Shown here: one piece after another, positions 1-6,652 of the stretch
How the letters are laid out: every line of letters starts with the position of its first letter
Numbering within the stretch: the stretch's first letter is position 1
DNA from: an uncultured Clostridia bacterium
GTDB lineage: Bacteria > Bacillota_A > Clostridia > Oscillospirales > Oscillospiraceae
DNA length: 7,080 bases
Assembly: GCA_949289625.1 (NCBI GenBank)
Contig: CASEPH010000441.1
Coordinates: forward strand, 1-7,080
Direction of reading: 5' to 3'
The notes under the pieces: model-generated
Seen by the model: only the letters and a program-made list of their open reading frames with translations
Database searches by the model: none
Told to the model about the DNA's origin: nothing
Position numbers and translations under genes: made by a program

Positions 1-458
1 CAATACCCATTCTCAAAAACCTGCCACATGACATCTTCGATCATAGCGCGGTTCGTCCTGCCGGTCAAGGTCAGTTCCCTCTTGGACTGCTGGGCCAGGA
101 TTGGGAATATTCCGGTGCCGCTGAATGCGGTAATATGGGCCCCCGTCACAAGCCCAAGGCGATCTCCCGTTCCAAAGGAGGCCGCTTTTCCCCTGGCGCT
201 TATAGGCAGCAACCAGGAAAACACCCGTTGGATCGCCGCCGCGTTTTCATGAGTCAGCGGGCAGCAAAGGAGATCCCCGTTATCAAATGGCTCTTTCCTT
301 CCCTGGAATCCGGATGGTGTCTTGCCAGTGATCAGCAGCCATTTTTGCTCCTGATCCTCAGCCATCAGGAAGGATGCCGTCCCCGCCTGGGCGTAAGATG
401 ATACATACGGTTTATATCCAAGCCGCTTTGCAGCTTCGCACGACCCCTGTAAGCTCAT
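1..458 (-). CDS. uxaE: Tagaturonate epimerase (UxaE)-like protein, N-terminal part, cut by the window edge
   Basis: The reading frame opens with ATG at 458 and stays open for 152 codons to the left edge, so the C-terminal part and the stop lie outside the window. A ribosome binding site (AAAGGA) sits 8 bases before the ATG. The central part carries SFGTGDRLGLVTGAHI, then GIFPILAQQS, then LTGRT and WQVFENGY. I recognise this order of motifs from memory as the N-terminal half of the UxaE family, which interconverts tagaturonate and fructuronate in galacturonate breakdown in the cytoplasm. No signal peptide or membrane segment is visible. It follows the ABC-transporter ATPase gene on the same strand after 128 bases that hold a terminator-like hairpin, so it may be a separate unit or depend on read-through. 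The family call rests on motif memory without an alignment; the exact substrate could differ. Confidence 0.72.
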   Translation of the reverse strand, partial: MSLQGSCEAAKRLGYKPYVSSYAQAGTASFLMAEDQEQKWLLITGKTPSGFQGRKEPFDNGDLLCCPLTHENAAAIQRVFSWLLPISARGKAASFGTGDRLGLVTGAHITAFSGTGIFPILAQQSKRELTLTGRTNRAMIEDVMWQVFENGY

Positions 459-521
459 TTGTCTTTTCCTTTCTAACGTGATTCGCCTGATCCGAATTTG
501 GTCAAGATCATATGCCTCGGG

Positions 522-563
522 AAAAATGCGTGCGTATAACATCACAGTAATACGCACGCATTT
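522..563 (-). terminator. Terminator-like hairpin after the ATPase gene
   Basis: A perfect 14-base inverted repeat (524-537 and 550-563, arm AAATGCGTGCGTAT) encloses a 12-base loop. Read on the minus strand, it starts 23 bases after the ATPase stop and its descending arm ends in a run of five T (526-522). This fits an intrinsic terminator closing the transporter operon. The T run is short and the loop large, so partial read-through into the UxaE-like gene is plausible. A perfect repeat of this size could also be an operator. Confidence 0.6.
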
Positions 564-586
564 CAGAATCTGGAAATGTTAAATAA

Positions 587-2083
587 TCAGCCGACCATTT
601 TCTCCAGGACATCCACTTTCGTTGGGTATGTGCCTGTGTTTACGAATTCGTGGATGATCTCTCCTTTTCTCATCACCAGGATTTTGTCGCATAAGTCCTG
701 CAGCTCCTCGATCTCATCAGAGGCAATGATCATGGAGACCCTCTGTTCTGCAAGCTCCCTGATGACTTGATAAATCTCGGACTTGGAGCCCACGTCAACA
801 CCCCGGGTAGGCTGATCCAGCAGAATAATCTGAAAATAGCCGGACAGCCACTTGCCGATGGCTACCTTCTGTTGGTTGCCACCGCTCAGATCTCCGATGA
901 TCTGAGCGGGAGAAGTACATTTGATGTGGAAGCTATCCACGATTTTGGACACAAATTCTTTTACGGAAGGCCGGTCAATGATTCCACCCTTAGAGCGGCG
1001 GTGCAATTCAGGCAGCGCCAGATTGTCTCCCACGCTCCCTACCAGAGTCAGCCCGTCCAGTTTCCGGTCCTCCGGCACAAAACCCATCTTGTGCTCTACT
1101 GCTTTCTGCGGAGACGTGATCACACATTCTTCTCCGCCGACAAAAACTTTTCCGGAGGAAATTTCTTCTGCTCCATATATCATTTTCAGAAGTTCCGACC
1201 GGCCGGCACCCACTGCACCTGCCAGGCCTATGACCTCACCCTTGTGCAGCGTCAAGGCAGCATCATGCACATATCCTGTCTTTTGGGTCATTCCTTCGAC
1301 CCGCAGGACTTCTGACTCCTCTGTATAGTCCCTGGTCTGCAACTGCTGCCGTTCGACAACACGGCCGATCATCCACTCCACCAATTGCTTTTCCGTACAA
1401 TCTCTGATTTTCGTGGTTTTTACAAGCTGACCGTTCCTCAGAACGACCGCCCGGTTAGCCACGGCAAAGATCTCGTCCAGATAATGGGAGATGTAGATAA
1501 TGCTGATGCCTTTCTCCTTCAGATCATGGATCACCTTAAAGAGCGCCTGTGTCTCTCCATGTGAAAGGGCTGAGGTAGGCTCATCCATCACGATCAGCTT
1601 GGAATCCAGAAACACTGTCCGGGCCACCAGGATCATTTGCTTCTTCGCAGTGGTCAGCTTACTGACCTCATCCGCCGCATTGATGGGGAAGTTCAGCGAA
1701 TCCAAAAGCGCCTGCGCTTCCTTGACCATGGAAGGACGCTGTACCATGCCGTTCCTCATTTTCTCTCTTCCGAGGAAAATATTTTCGGCGACACTCAGGT
1801 TTTCCACAAGCTCTAGTTCCTGATGAATCATAGAAATTCCGTGATTGAATGCATCCTGTGGACTATCAAGTTTAACAGCTTCTCCATTGATCCGGATCTC
1901 ACCGGAAGTCGGTGTATAAATGCCATTGAGGATCTTCATCAAAGTGGACTTGCCGGCACCATTAGCACCTACAAGGGCAAGAACCTCACCCCGCTCCACA
2001 TCAAAGTCCACATTGTCCAGCACGGTGACCGAGCCAAACTTTTTGGTGATCCCCCGCATCTCTAAGATTTTCGTATTTTCCAT
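587..2083 (-). CDS. Sugar-type ABC importer, double ATP-binding protein (RbsA/MglA family)
   Basis: This cytoplasmic ATPase powers import through the neighbouring permease. Starting at ATG 2083 it has 498 residues, the usual RbsA length. It contains two nucleotide-binding domains. The first has Walker A GANGAGKST (39-47), a signature region KLTTAKKQ (142-149), Walker B ending in MDE (E168) and the switch histidine H200. The second has the family-typical Walker A GAVGAGRSE (289-297, Arg for Lys), VPEDRK (336-341), a full signature LSGGNQQ (399-405) and Walker B ending in LDQ, with Gln424 where RbsA proteins normally have Glu. The 'PTRGVDVGSKSEIY' stretch is diagnostic of the sugar family. An outer ATG at 2089 lies only 3 bases from the GAGAG ribosome binding site, whereas ATG 2083 is 9 bases away, so I chose the inner start. 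The gene begins 14 bases after the permease stop and is surely co-transcribed with it. The substrate cannot be told from this subunit. Confidence 0.94.
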   Translation of the reverse strand: MENTKILEMRGITKKFGSVTVLDNVDFDVERGEVLALVGANGAGKSTLMKILNGIYTPTSGEIRINGEAVKLDSPQDAFNHGISMIHQELELVENLSVAENIFLGREKMRNGMVQRPSMVKEAQALLDSLNFPINAADEVSKLTTAKKQMILVARTVFLDSKLIVMDEPTSALSHGETQALFKVIHDLKEKGISIIYISHYLDEIFAVANRAVVLRNGQLVKTTKIRDCTEKQLVEWMIGRVVERQQLQTRDYTEESEVLRVEGMTQKTGYVHDAALTLHKGEVIGLAGAVGAGRSELLKMIYGAEEISSGKVFVGGEECVITSPQKAVEHKMGFVPEDRKLDGLTLVGSVGDNLALPELHRRSKGGIIDRPSVKEFVSKIVDSFHIKCTSPAQIIGDLSGGNQQKVAIGKWLSGYFQIILLDQPTRGVDVGSKSEIYQVIRELAEQRVSMIIASDEIEELQDLCDKILVMRKGEIIHEFVNTGTYPTKVDVLEKMVG

Positions 2084-2092
2084 AGCCATACA

Positions 2093-2097
2093 CTCTC
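2093..2097 (-). promoter_or_regulatory. Ribosome binding site deciding the ATPase start
   Basis: GAGAG follows directly on the TAA stop of the permease gene (2100-2098). It stands 3 bases from ATG 2089 and 9 bases from ATG 2083. The second spacing is the normal one, so the protein probably begins MENTKIL. The closeness of stop and ribosome binding site points to translational coupling of permease and ATPase. Confidence 0.5.
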
Positions 2098-3084
2098 TTA
2101 CTGCCGCTTTTTGGCGGAGGACATGCTGTCAATGCACGAGACAACGATGATGACTGTACCAGTGACCGCCTGTTGCCAGAATCCGGAGACTCCCAGAAGC
2201 TGCAGCATATTGACGATCAGGCCATAGATCAGTGCGCCGAAAATGGAGCCGACAACAGAGCCGCGCCCACCATTCATGGAAACACCGCCGATAACACAAG
2301 CCGCAATGGCGATCATCTCATAACCTTCATTCGCATCGCCTGTTGCAATCATCAGGCGGGACACCACAATCAGGCCGGCCAGAGCCGCAAATACGCCATT
2401 AATGATGTAAGTAAGGATTCTGATTTTGTTCACATTCACGCCAGAAAGCCAGGCAGCCCGCTCATTTCCACCCAGAGCATAGACGTATTGCCCGAATTTA
2501 GTTCGTTTCAGCACCCAGTTCAAAATCACTGCCAGAATGACCCAGATCATGGCGGCAATCGGGATGCCGTGCCACTTCCCAATACCGATGGTGCTCACCC
2601 AGCTCGGAAAACCGGAAACAGGATGCGCCTCCGTCAGGATCAGGCAGGCGCTTCTGGCAATATACATCGTGCCAAGCGTCACGATGAAGGGGGGCAGTTT
2701 CAGATAAATGATGATCAAACCGTTGACTGCGCCCACAACGATACCGATTATCAATGCCAATACAGCGCCCAGCAGAACGTTTCCATGGTCCCGCATCATC
2801 AATGCTGCCACCATGCCCGCTAGGGCTGAGGTAGAGCCGATGGACAGATCCATGCCTCCACCGATCAGAACGAAGGACATGCCAATGGCCATCAGGCCAT
2901 ACATTGCATTCTGGTTGAAGATATTACCGATGTTGCCTAAGGAGCGAAAGCTAGGAGAAACAATGGCGCTGATTGCCATCATTGCCAGCAAAATAAGAAA
3001 AATCGTAACTTCTCGGCTGGAAATTGCGGAGCGAAGCAGCGTATTTCCGTGCTTTGCCTGTTTGCTTTCTTTCTCTGAAGACAT
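2098..3084 (-). CDS. Sugar-type ABC importer, permease (RbsC family)
   Basis: This is the integral membrane subunit that forms the import channel. Its 328 residues match the roughly 320 usual for RbsC-type permeases (BPD_transp_2 family). After a polar N-terminus (1-24) there are about eight to ten hydrophobic segments, roughly at 25-43, 59-75, 85-97, 103-128, 132-150, 174-192, 222-242, 256-266, 277-295 and 303-319. Family motifs are GGGMDLSIGST (75-85), PPFIVTLGTM (131-140), the cytoplasmic ATPase-coupling loop ALGGNERAAWLSGV (203-216) and GGVSMNGGRGSVVG (266-279). The ATG at 3084 has a strong ribosome binding site, GGGAGGAG, 8 bases upstream. It lies between the binding-protein gene, 97 bases upstream with a strong hairpin in the gap, and the ATPase gene, 14 bases downstream. 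A single permease gene implies a homodimer. The imported substrate is not readable from this subunit. Confidence 0.94.
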   Translation of the reverse strand: MSSEKESKQAKHGNTLLRSAISSREVTIFLILLAMMAISAIVSPSFRSLGNIGNIFNQNAMYGLMAIGMSFVLIGGGMDLSIGSTSALAGMVAALMMRDHGNVLLGAVLALIIGIVVGAVNGLIIIYLKLPPFIVTLGTMYIARSACLILTEAHPVSGFPSWVSTIGIGKWHGIPIAAMIWVILAVILNWVLKRTKFGQYVYALGGNERAAWLSGVNVNKIRILTYIINGVFAALAGLIVVSRLMIATGDANEGYEMIAIAACVIGGVSMNGGRGSVVGSIFGALIYGLIVNMLQLLGVSGFWQQAVTGTVIIVVSCIDSMSSAKKRQ

Positions 3085-3105
3085 ATGTCAAACTCCTCCC
3101 ATAGG

Positions 3106-3143
3106 AAAAAAAGGATCGGGCGGCGGCTAAAAGCCGCCGCCCG
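3106..3143 (-). terminator. GC-rich hairpin with T-tract between binding protein and permease (attenuator)
   Basis: A perfect 12-base inverted repeat (3117-3128 and 3132-3143, arm CGGGCGGCGGCT) has a three-base loop. On the minus strand it is followed by ATCC and then seven T (3112-3106), just before the permease ribosome binding site. This is the layout of an intrinsic terminator whose T-tract starts four bases late. Such a partial terminator, or a stable 3' stem protecting the upstream message, is the usual way to make more binding protein than membrane subunits. Full termination is unlikely because the two downstream importer genes have no evident promoter of their own. Confidence 0.7.
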
Positions 3144-3181
3144 CTCTTCTTTGTGCAATTGGTATGTGTTCAGTCAAAGGA

Positions 3182-4213
3182 TCAATCCCAACCAGCGGGG
3201 CCGTATTCCTCAATGTTCTCCTGAGTGACAATGGGGAATTCCAACATGTACTGATCCTCAAGCTCGGTGATATCGCCGTGGAGATAGCCGACGATCAGCT
3301 CCATAGTCTTCTCGGCATACAGGCCAGGATCCTGATCCACAGTGCCATACAGGCGGCCGTCCTTGATGGCCTCTTCAACGGTAGTTGCATAGTCCATGGC
3401 AACGAACTTTCCAAAGAGCTCGTCACGGCCGGCGTCGATGGCGGCGTTGGCCGCTGCCACGCAGTCGTGGGGGCCCTGAACGACCACTGCGTCGACCTCA
3501 CCGGCGGGGAAGCGGGTCAACAGGTTCTGCATGGCCGTCACAGTCTTGGCATTGTCGTTGTCGCAGGGCTCATAAGCGATGATCTCGACGCCGGGCATGT
3601 TCTCGGCAATGTAAGCCTCCAGGCCAGCAGTTCTGTCGGTGGTGTAGGTGGTACCCAGCAGCGCCTGGATCAGGATGATCCTGGCAGAATCCGTCTTACC
3701 GTCCTTCTCCAGCAGTTCATGGAGCACTTGGCCCTGGCCCCAGCCGTTGTCGTAGTCGTCGCAGCCCACGAAGGTCAGGATATTGGCGCCGTCACCCACA
3801 TAGCCCTGCGTATTAATAACGGGGATACCGGCATCCACCACCTGGTTGACTGCCGCAGTCAGGGTGTCAGTCTGATTGGCAAACACGACCACCAGATCCT
3901 TCTCCTGCTCGATGAAGGTCTGCAGGATGTTCACCTGGACGTTCGCATCCTCCTGACCATCTTGGAAGTCCAGCTCGATGTCAGGATGTTCCTCAGCAAT
4001 CGAACGCATTACGTCATAGCAATAGGTCTGCCAAGGAGAAGAGAACGCGCGGGTGCAGACACCGACCTTAAAGACCTTGTCCTCGCCGCCAGCATCCTCC
4101 TCGGCGGTCGGGTTCTCGTCCTCAAGAGCAGGATCTTCCTCCGTTTCGCCGCCGCAAGCGGTCAGGGAAAGCGCAATAACCAGGGTCAGGATCAGGGCAA
4201 GCAGCTTTTTCAT
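3182..4213 (-). CDS. Sugar-type ABC importer, solute-binding lipoprotein (RbsB-like, Peripla_BP_4)
   Basis: This surface lipoprotein captures the substrate and delivers it to the permease. From ATG 4213 it has 343 residues. A lipoprotein signal peptide (MKK, hydrophobic 4-17, lipobox LTAC with Cys20) is followed by a very acidic linker (about 21-46). The binding domain opens with KVFKVGVCTRAFSSPW and runs to the end. Compared from memory with E. coli ribose-binding protein, positions equivalent to R141, D215 and Q235 appear kept (R194, D274, Q294), whereas the ones equivalent to the D89-R90 pair and N190 fall on NTQG (about 134-137) and QGP (246-248). Ribose is therefore unlikely and another polyol or sugar acid may be bound. 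An outer ATG at 4219 lies one base from the AGGAGG site, so the inner ATG, 7 bases away, was chosen. The gene is fourth from the end of the operon and first of the importer set. Confidence 0.93.
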   Translation of the reverse strand: MKKLLALILTLVIALSLTACGGETEEDPALEDENPTAEEDAGGEDKVFKVGVCTRAFSSPWQTYCYDVMRSIAEEHPDIELDFQDGQEDANVQVNILQTFIEQEKDLVVVFANQTDTLTAAVNQVVDAGIPVINTQGYVGDGANILTFVGCDDYDNGWGQGQVLHELLEKDGKTDSARIILIQALLGTTYTTDRTAGLEAYIAENMPGVEIIAYEPCDNDNAKTVTAMQNLLTRFPAGEVDAVVVQGPHDCVAAANAAIDAGRDELFGKFVAMDYATTVEEAIKDGRLYGTVDQDPGLYAEKTMELIVGYLHGDITELEDQYMLEFPIVTQENIEEYGPAGWD

Positions 4214-4220
4214 CGTCATT

Positions 4221-4226
4221 CCTCCT
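4221..4226 (-). promoter_or_regulatory. Ribosome binding site deciding the binding-protein start
   Basis: AGGAGG lies one base before ATG 4219 and seven bases before ATG 4213. The second spacing is the functional one, and it gives the standard lipoprotein N-terminus MKK. Confidence 0.75.
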
Positions 4227-4260
4227 AATTTCTGATTAAATTAGCTTTCACGTTGAAAGC
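4226..4260 (-). repeat. Two abutting inverted repeats before the binding-protein gene
   Basis: Two perfect inverted repeats touch end to end in the 58-base gap between the VOC gene and the binding-protein gene. The first, 4244-4260, has 7-base arms (GCTTTCA / TGAAAGC) and a 3-base loop. The second, 4226-4243, is AT-only in its arms (TAATTT / AAATTA) with a 6-base loop and ends on the first base of the ribosome binding site. No T-run follows, so this does not look like a terminator. It could be an mRNA stabilising or processing stem or a protein-binding site. Confidence 0.5.
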
Positions 4261-4271
4261 GGGGCACAAAA

Positions 4272-4751
4272 TCATCTGTAGAAGCGACCTTGCGCTCTCA
4301 GTTCTGGGGACAGCTGGAAAATCTCCACGGCAATGCCGTCTGGATCCCGGAAATAAATGGTCTTGGCGCCGGGCTGCAGATTCGGATCCACATCCTGCGG
4401 CGCAGGAGAGGTGGAGCGATAGCCCATGGACCACAGCCGCTCGCAGATCTCATCGATATCGTCAACCAGGAACGATACATGGGGGGCACCGATGTCATTG
4501 CAGGCTAAATCAAACTTCCTGCCCTTGGGCTCCAGGTAGATGATCAGTTCCAGCAGCGTGTTGCTGCCGGGTGTCTCCAGCCACAGGCAACGAACGGAAG
4601 CGCCCTCGACCTCTACTTGCTCAGCCAGCCGGTCACTCTTTTCCGTCTGCTCGGAAACAACCTTCAATCCCAGGCCGTCGCGGTAAAACCGCAGGGACGC
4701 CTCTCCATCAGAGACGGAAATAGACGAATGATGAATACCCCAAGTTGCCAT
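4272..4751 (-). CDS. VOC-superfamily (glyoxalase/dioxygenase fold) metalloenzyme
   Basis: This is a 159-residue cytoplasmic protein of the vicinal oxygen chelate superfamily, built from two βαβββ modules. The first module begins WGIHHSSISVSD, with FYRDGLGLKVV following; the second begins GAPHVSFLVDDID and ends with YFRDPDGIAVEIFQL, the classic C-terminal VOC signature. The four expected metal ligands are visible as H8, E68, H91 and E143, so the enzyme is probably active. Family members include glyoxalase I, methylmalonyl-CoA epimerase, extradiol dioxygenases and fosfomycin-type resistance enzymes, and the sequence does not settle which reaction applies. Position between a nitrilase-type hydrolase (68 bases upstream) and an importer suggests a step in catabolism of the imported compound. 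A TTG 15 bases further upstream is in frame but lies just before and overlaps the ribosome binding site GGAGGAG (4764-4758), so the ATG at 4751, 6 bases after that site, is the start. Confidence 0.88.
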   Translation of the reverse strand: MATWGIHHSSISVSDGEASLRFYRDGLGLKVVSEQTEKSDRLAEQVEVEGASVRCLWLETPGSNTLLELIIYLEPKGRKFDLACNDIGAPHVSFLVDDIDEICERLWSMGYRSTSPAPQDVDPNLQPGAKTIYFRDPDGIAVEIFQLSPELRAQGRFYR

Positions 4752-4757
4752 AAGAAT

Positions 4758-4764
4758 CTCCTCC
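4758..4764 (-). promoter_or_regulatory. Ribosome binding site deciding the VOC-gene start
   Basis: GGAGGAG ends 6 bases before ATG 4751. An in-frame TTG at 4766 would place this site inside the coding region and leave no ribosome binding site of its own, so the longer frame is rejected. Confidence 0.8.
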
Positions 4765-4819
4765 AATTTTCATTTCTTCTCCAGGCCGGCGAATGTCCTC
4801 CGCGCGGCTCAAACGGACA

Positions 4820-6625
4820 TCATTCTATAGGATCCTGCATTACCAGCGGATCGTACCAGATCGTCTGCCGCATGGGCATCAGATACTTCTTGCGTGTATA
4901 GCTAGTATCCGTATCCGGATCCGGGCCGTTTCTCGTGTCGATGACCAGAGCCGCCCGATCCTCTCCGGAAGCACCAAGAATCACTTCATTCCTGGGATAG
5001 ACCCAAATCATCGGCTGGAATACGCCGCTACGGCCGAAGCACTCCCTTCCGTCCGGCAGCTTTCCAGCGGCATTGGCAAATGCCAGATAGCAATTATTTT
5101 CGCCGGCTCTCACCCTCCACAGGTGCCACCAGATATTGGTATATCCGTACGGTTCGGTCTTCTTATGCCAGGTTCTGCTCTCAGCAAGGGGCTCTGGGAT
5201 GGGATTGGATACCGCCGCCGGGCAGCAGAGGATATCAACGCCGTGAAGTGCATGGATCCGGGCTGTTTCTGGAAAATCCGCATCATGCCCGATCAGGATG
5301 CCAATCCGGCCCATTGCCGTATTGAAGTAGTTCAAACCCAGATCGCCCGGCGCAGCCCAGGCGCTGTCCAGCGCATCGAGATGCATTTTCCTGTATTTAC
5401 CGAGGATGCCTTCCGGACTGTAGAGGACGGCCGTATTAAACAGCAAGCCGCCGTCCTCTTCCACCATGCCGATCACCATATAGACCCGATAGCGCAGGCA
5501 AATATCCATCAGGCGGTCGGAAGATGCTCCGGGAACCGTTTCCGCCATGGCTTTGGCTCCTGCAGCATCAGGATATCCTGTCAGCATCAATTCCGGGAAT
5601 ACGATCAACTCACACCCGTCAGCAGACAGTGCTTTGGCCTCCGCCTCAATGCGATCCAGGTTCGCCGCCTTGTCACCGTACATCGGCATCAGCTGGCTGA
5701 CGCCGATCTTGGTCACTTTTCCCGCCGGGAGAGGGTCGTGCCCATACAGGCCGTGGCCCAGAGAGGGCTCCCACAGATAGGGGTCTAGAACGATATCCAT
5801 ATAGGTATCTGGTCTCCGATCCCGCATCTTATGTCCATAACCGGAGAAGCTCTTATCTCTCGCCTTCTCTATGTCGATCTCTCCATAGGCGATCGCGGGA
5901 CCCGTATCCGCGCAGCACAGAAGGTGCCCGTCCGGATCGATCAGGCAGCTCCCGCCGTTGAACTCTGTCCCTCGCTCCAGTCCGCAACGGTCAGAGACCA
6001 GCACATAGCATCCATTCTCATAGGCGCGGGTAAACCAGGTCAGAGCCGGGGTCTTGTCTTCCACCCAGTTGCTGATGTCAACAATTACATCTGCCCCCTG
6101 CACGCCTTCGAGACGTGCGGTCTCCATAATATTGATATCCATGCAGATCAGGATGCCGATGTTGCCGATCGGGGTCTTGAACACCTGATGGTCGAGGTTT
6201 CCCTGCTTGGCCCATCTTCCCTCACAGACATAATTGTGAGTCTTACGGTGGACACCGACTACGCCATCGGGGCCGATCAGCGCTGCCGAGTTGTAGTAGA
6301 TGTTCGTCTTCTCATCGACTTCCGGAAGCCCCACTACGATCCAGCACTCGTACTTCTTGGCGATCTTCTCAAAAATCTCCGTGGTGGGTCCGGGAATCGG
6401 CTCTACAAACGGACTCACTTCTTCGCGGTCGTACCAGCAGTAGCCGGTGGTCGACATCTCAGGGAGGGCAATCAGCTTTGCGCCCTTCTTTGCCGCCTCT
6501 TCTACCAGCGCATACTGTTCAGCAATGTTCTGATCCTTCATTTTCAGTTTCGGGTCGCAAGTAATCGCAGCGGCCAGATATTTGGTGCAGCAAGTGGTTC
6601 CGCCGTCCTTTATGTCCCTTCGCAT
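4820..6625 (-). CDS. Tandem-domain nitrilase-superfamily carbon-nitrogen hydrolase, second domain catalytically altered
   Basis: This cytoplasmic protein of 601 residues is about twice the length of an ordinary nitrilase or amidase (260-330) and consists of two complete carbon-nitrogen hydrolase domains. Domain 1 (about 15-266) has the catalytic set: Glu56 in LPEMSTTGY, Lys128 in HRKTH, Glu135 in the following loop and Cys161 in LICMDINIMETAR. Domain 2 (about 303-565) keeps Glu345 in FPELMLTGY and Lys413 in YRKMH, but the Cys position reads LIGHDADFPETAR, with Gly446, and no Glu is seen at the position of Glu135. It is expected to be inactive and to serve in assembly or substrate fit. The linker (267-302) is rich in Pro, Asp and Gly. 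Activity on an amide, nitrile or carbamoyl compound follows from the family; the substrate is unknown. It is the first gene of the operon. A TTG frame start at 6640 overlaps the GGAGGAG site, so ATG 6625 was chosen. Confidence 0.92.
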   Translation of the reverse strand: MRRDIKDGGTTCCTKYLAAAITCDPKLKMKDQNIAEQYALVEEAAKKGAKLIALPEMSTTGYCWYDREEVSPFVEPIPGPTTEIFEKIAKKYECWIVVGLPEVDEKTNIYYNSAALIGPDGVVGVHRKTHNYVCEGRWAKQGNLDHQVFKTPIGNIGILICMDINIMETARLEGVQGADVIVDISNWVEDKTPALTWFTRAYENGCYVLVSDRCGLERGTEFNGGSCLIDPDGHLLCCADTGPAIAYGEIDIEKARDKSFSGYGHKMRDRRPDTYMDIVLDPYLWEPSLGHGLYGHDPLPAGKVTKIGVSQLMPMYGDKAANLDRIEAEAKALSADGCELIVFPELMLTGYPDAAGAKAMAETVPGASSDRLMDICLRYRVYMVIGMVEEDGGLLFNTAVLYSPEGILGKYRKMHLDALDSAWAAPGDLGLNYFNTAMGRIGILIGHDADFPETARIHALHGVDILCCPAAVSNPIPEPLAESRTWHKKTEPYGYTNIWWHLWRVRAGENNCYLAFANAAGKLPDGRECFGRSGVFQPMIWVYPRNEVILGASGEDRAALVIDTRNGPDPDTDTSYTRKKYLMPMRQTIWYDPLVMQDPIE

Positions 6626-6629
6626 AGTA

Positions 6630-6636
6630 CTCCTCC
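6630..6636 (-). promoter_or_regulatory. Ribosome binding site deciding the nitrilase start
   Basis: GGAGGAG ends 4 bases before ATG 6625. The in-frame TTG at 6640 would bury this site within the coding region. The inner ATG is therefore the start, giving an N-terminus of MRRDIKDGG. Confidence 0.75.
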
Positions 6637-6652
6637 GCAATTATGTAACCGA

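Noticed and set aside
522..563. The 14-base inverted repeat as an operator of the UxaE-like gene
   Set aside because: No convincing promoter is seen beside it, while the position just after a stop codon and the T5 tail fit a terminator better. An operator role is not excluded.
2173..2823. Plus-strand open frame of 216 codons opposite the permease gene
   Set aside because: The product is His-, Gln- and Asp-rich, as expected from reading membrane-protein codons in antisense; no motif is seen.
3164..4228. Long plus-strand open frame of 354 codons opposite the binding-protein gene
   Set aside because: The minus-strand frame has a lipobox, a strong ribosome binding site and a clear family fold. 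The plus-strand product shows no recognisable motif and arises from codon bias of the opposite gene.
4793..5788. Long plus-strand open frame of 331 codons opposite the nitrilase gene
   Set aside because: It is antisense to conserved nitrilase motifs, has no ribosome binding site of note and resembles no family I know.
6626..6640. TTG start at 6640 for the nitrilase and, likewise, TTG at 4766 for the VOC gene
   Set aside because: Both place the Shine-Dalgarno sequence inside the coding region and leave no other site upstream; an ATG at normal spacing follows in each case.
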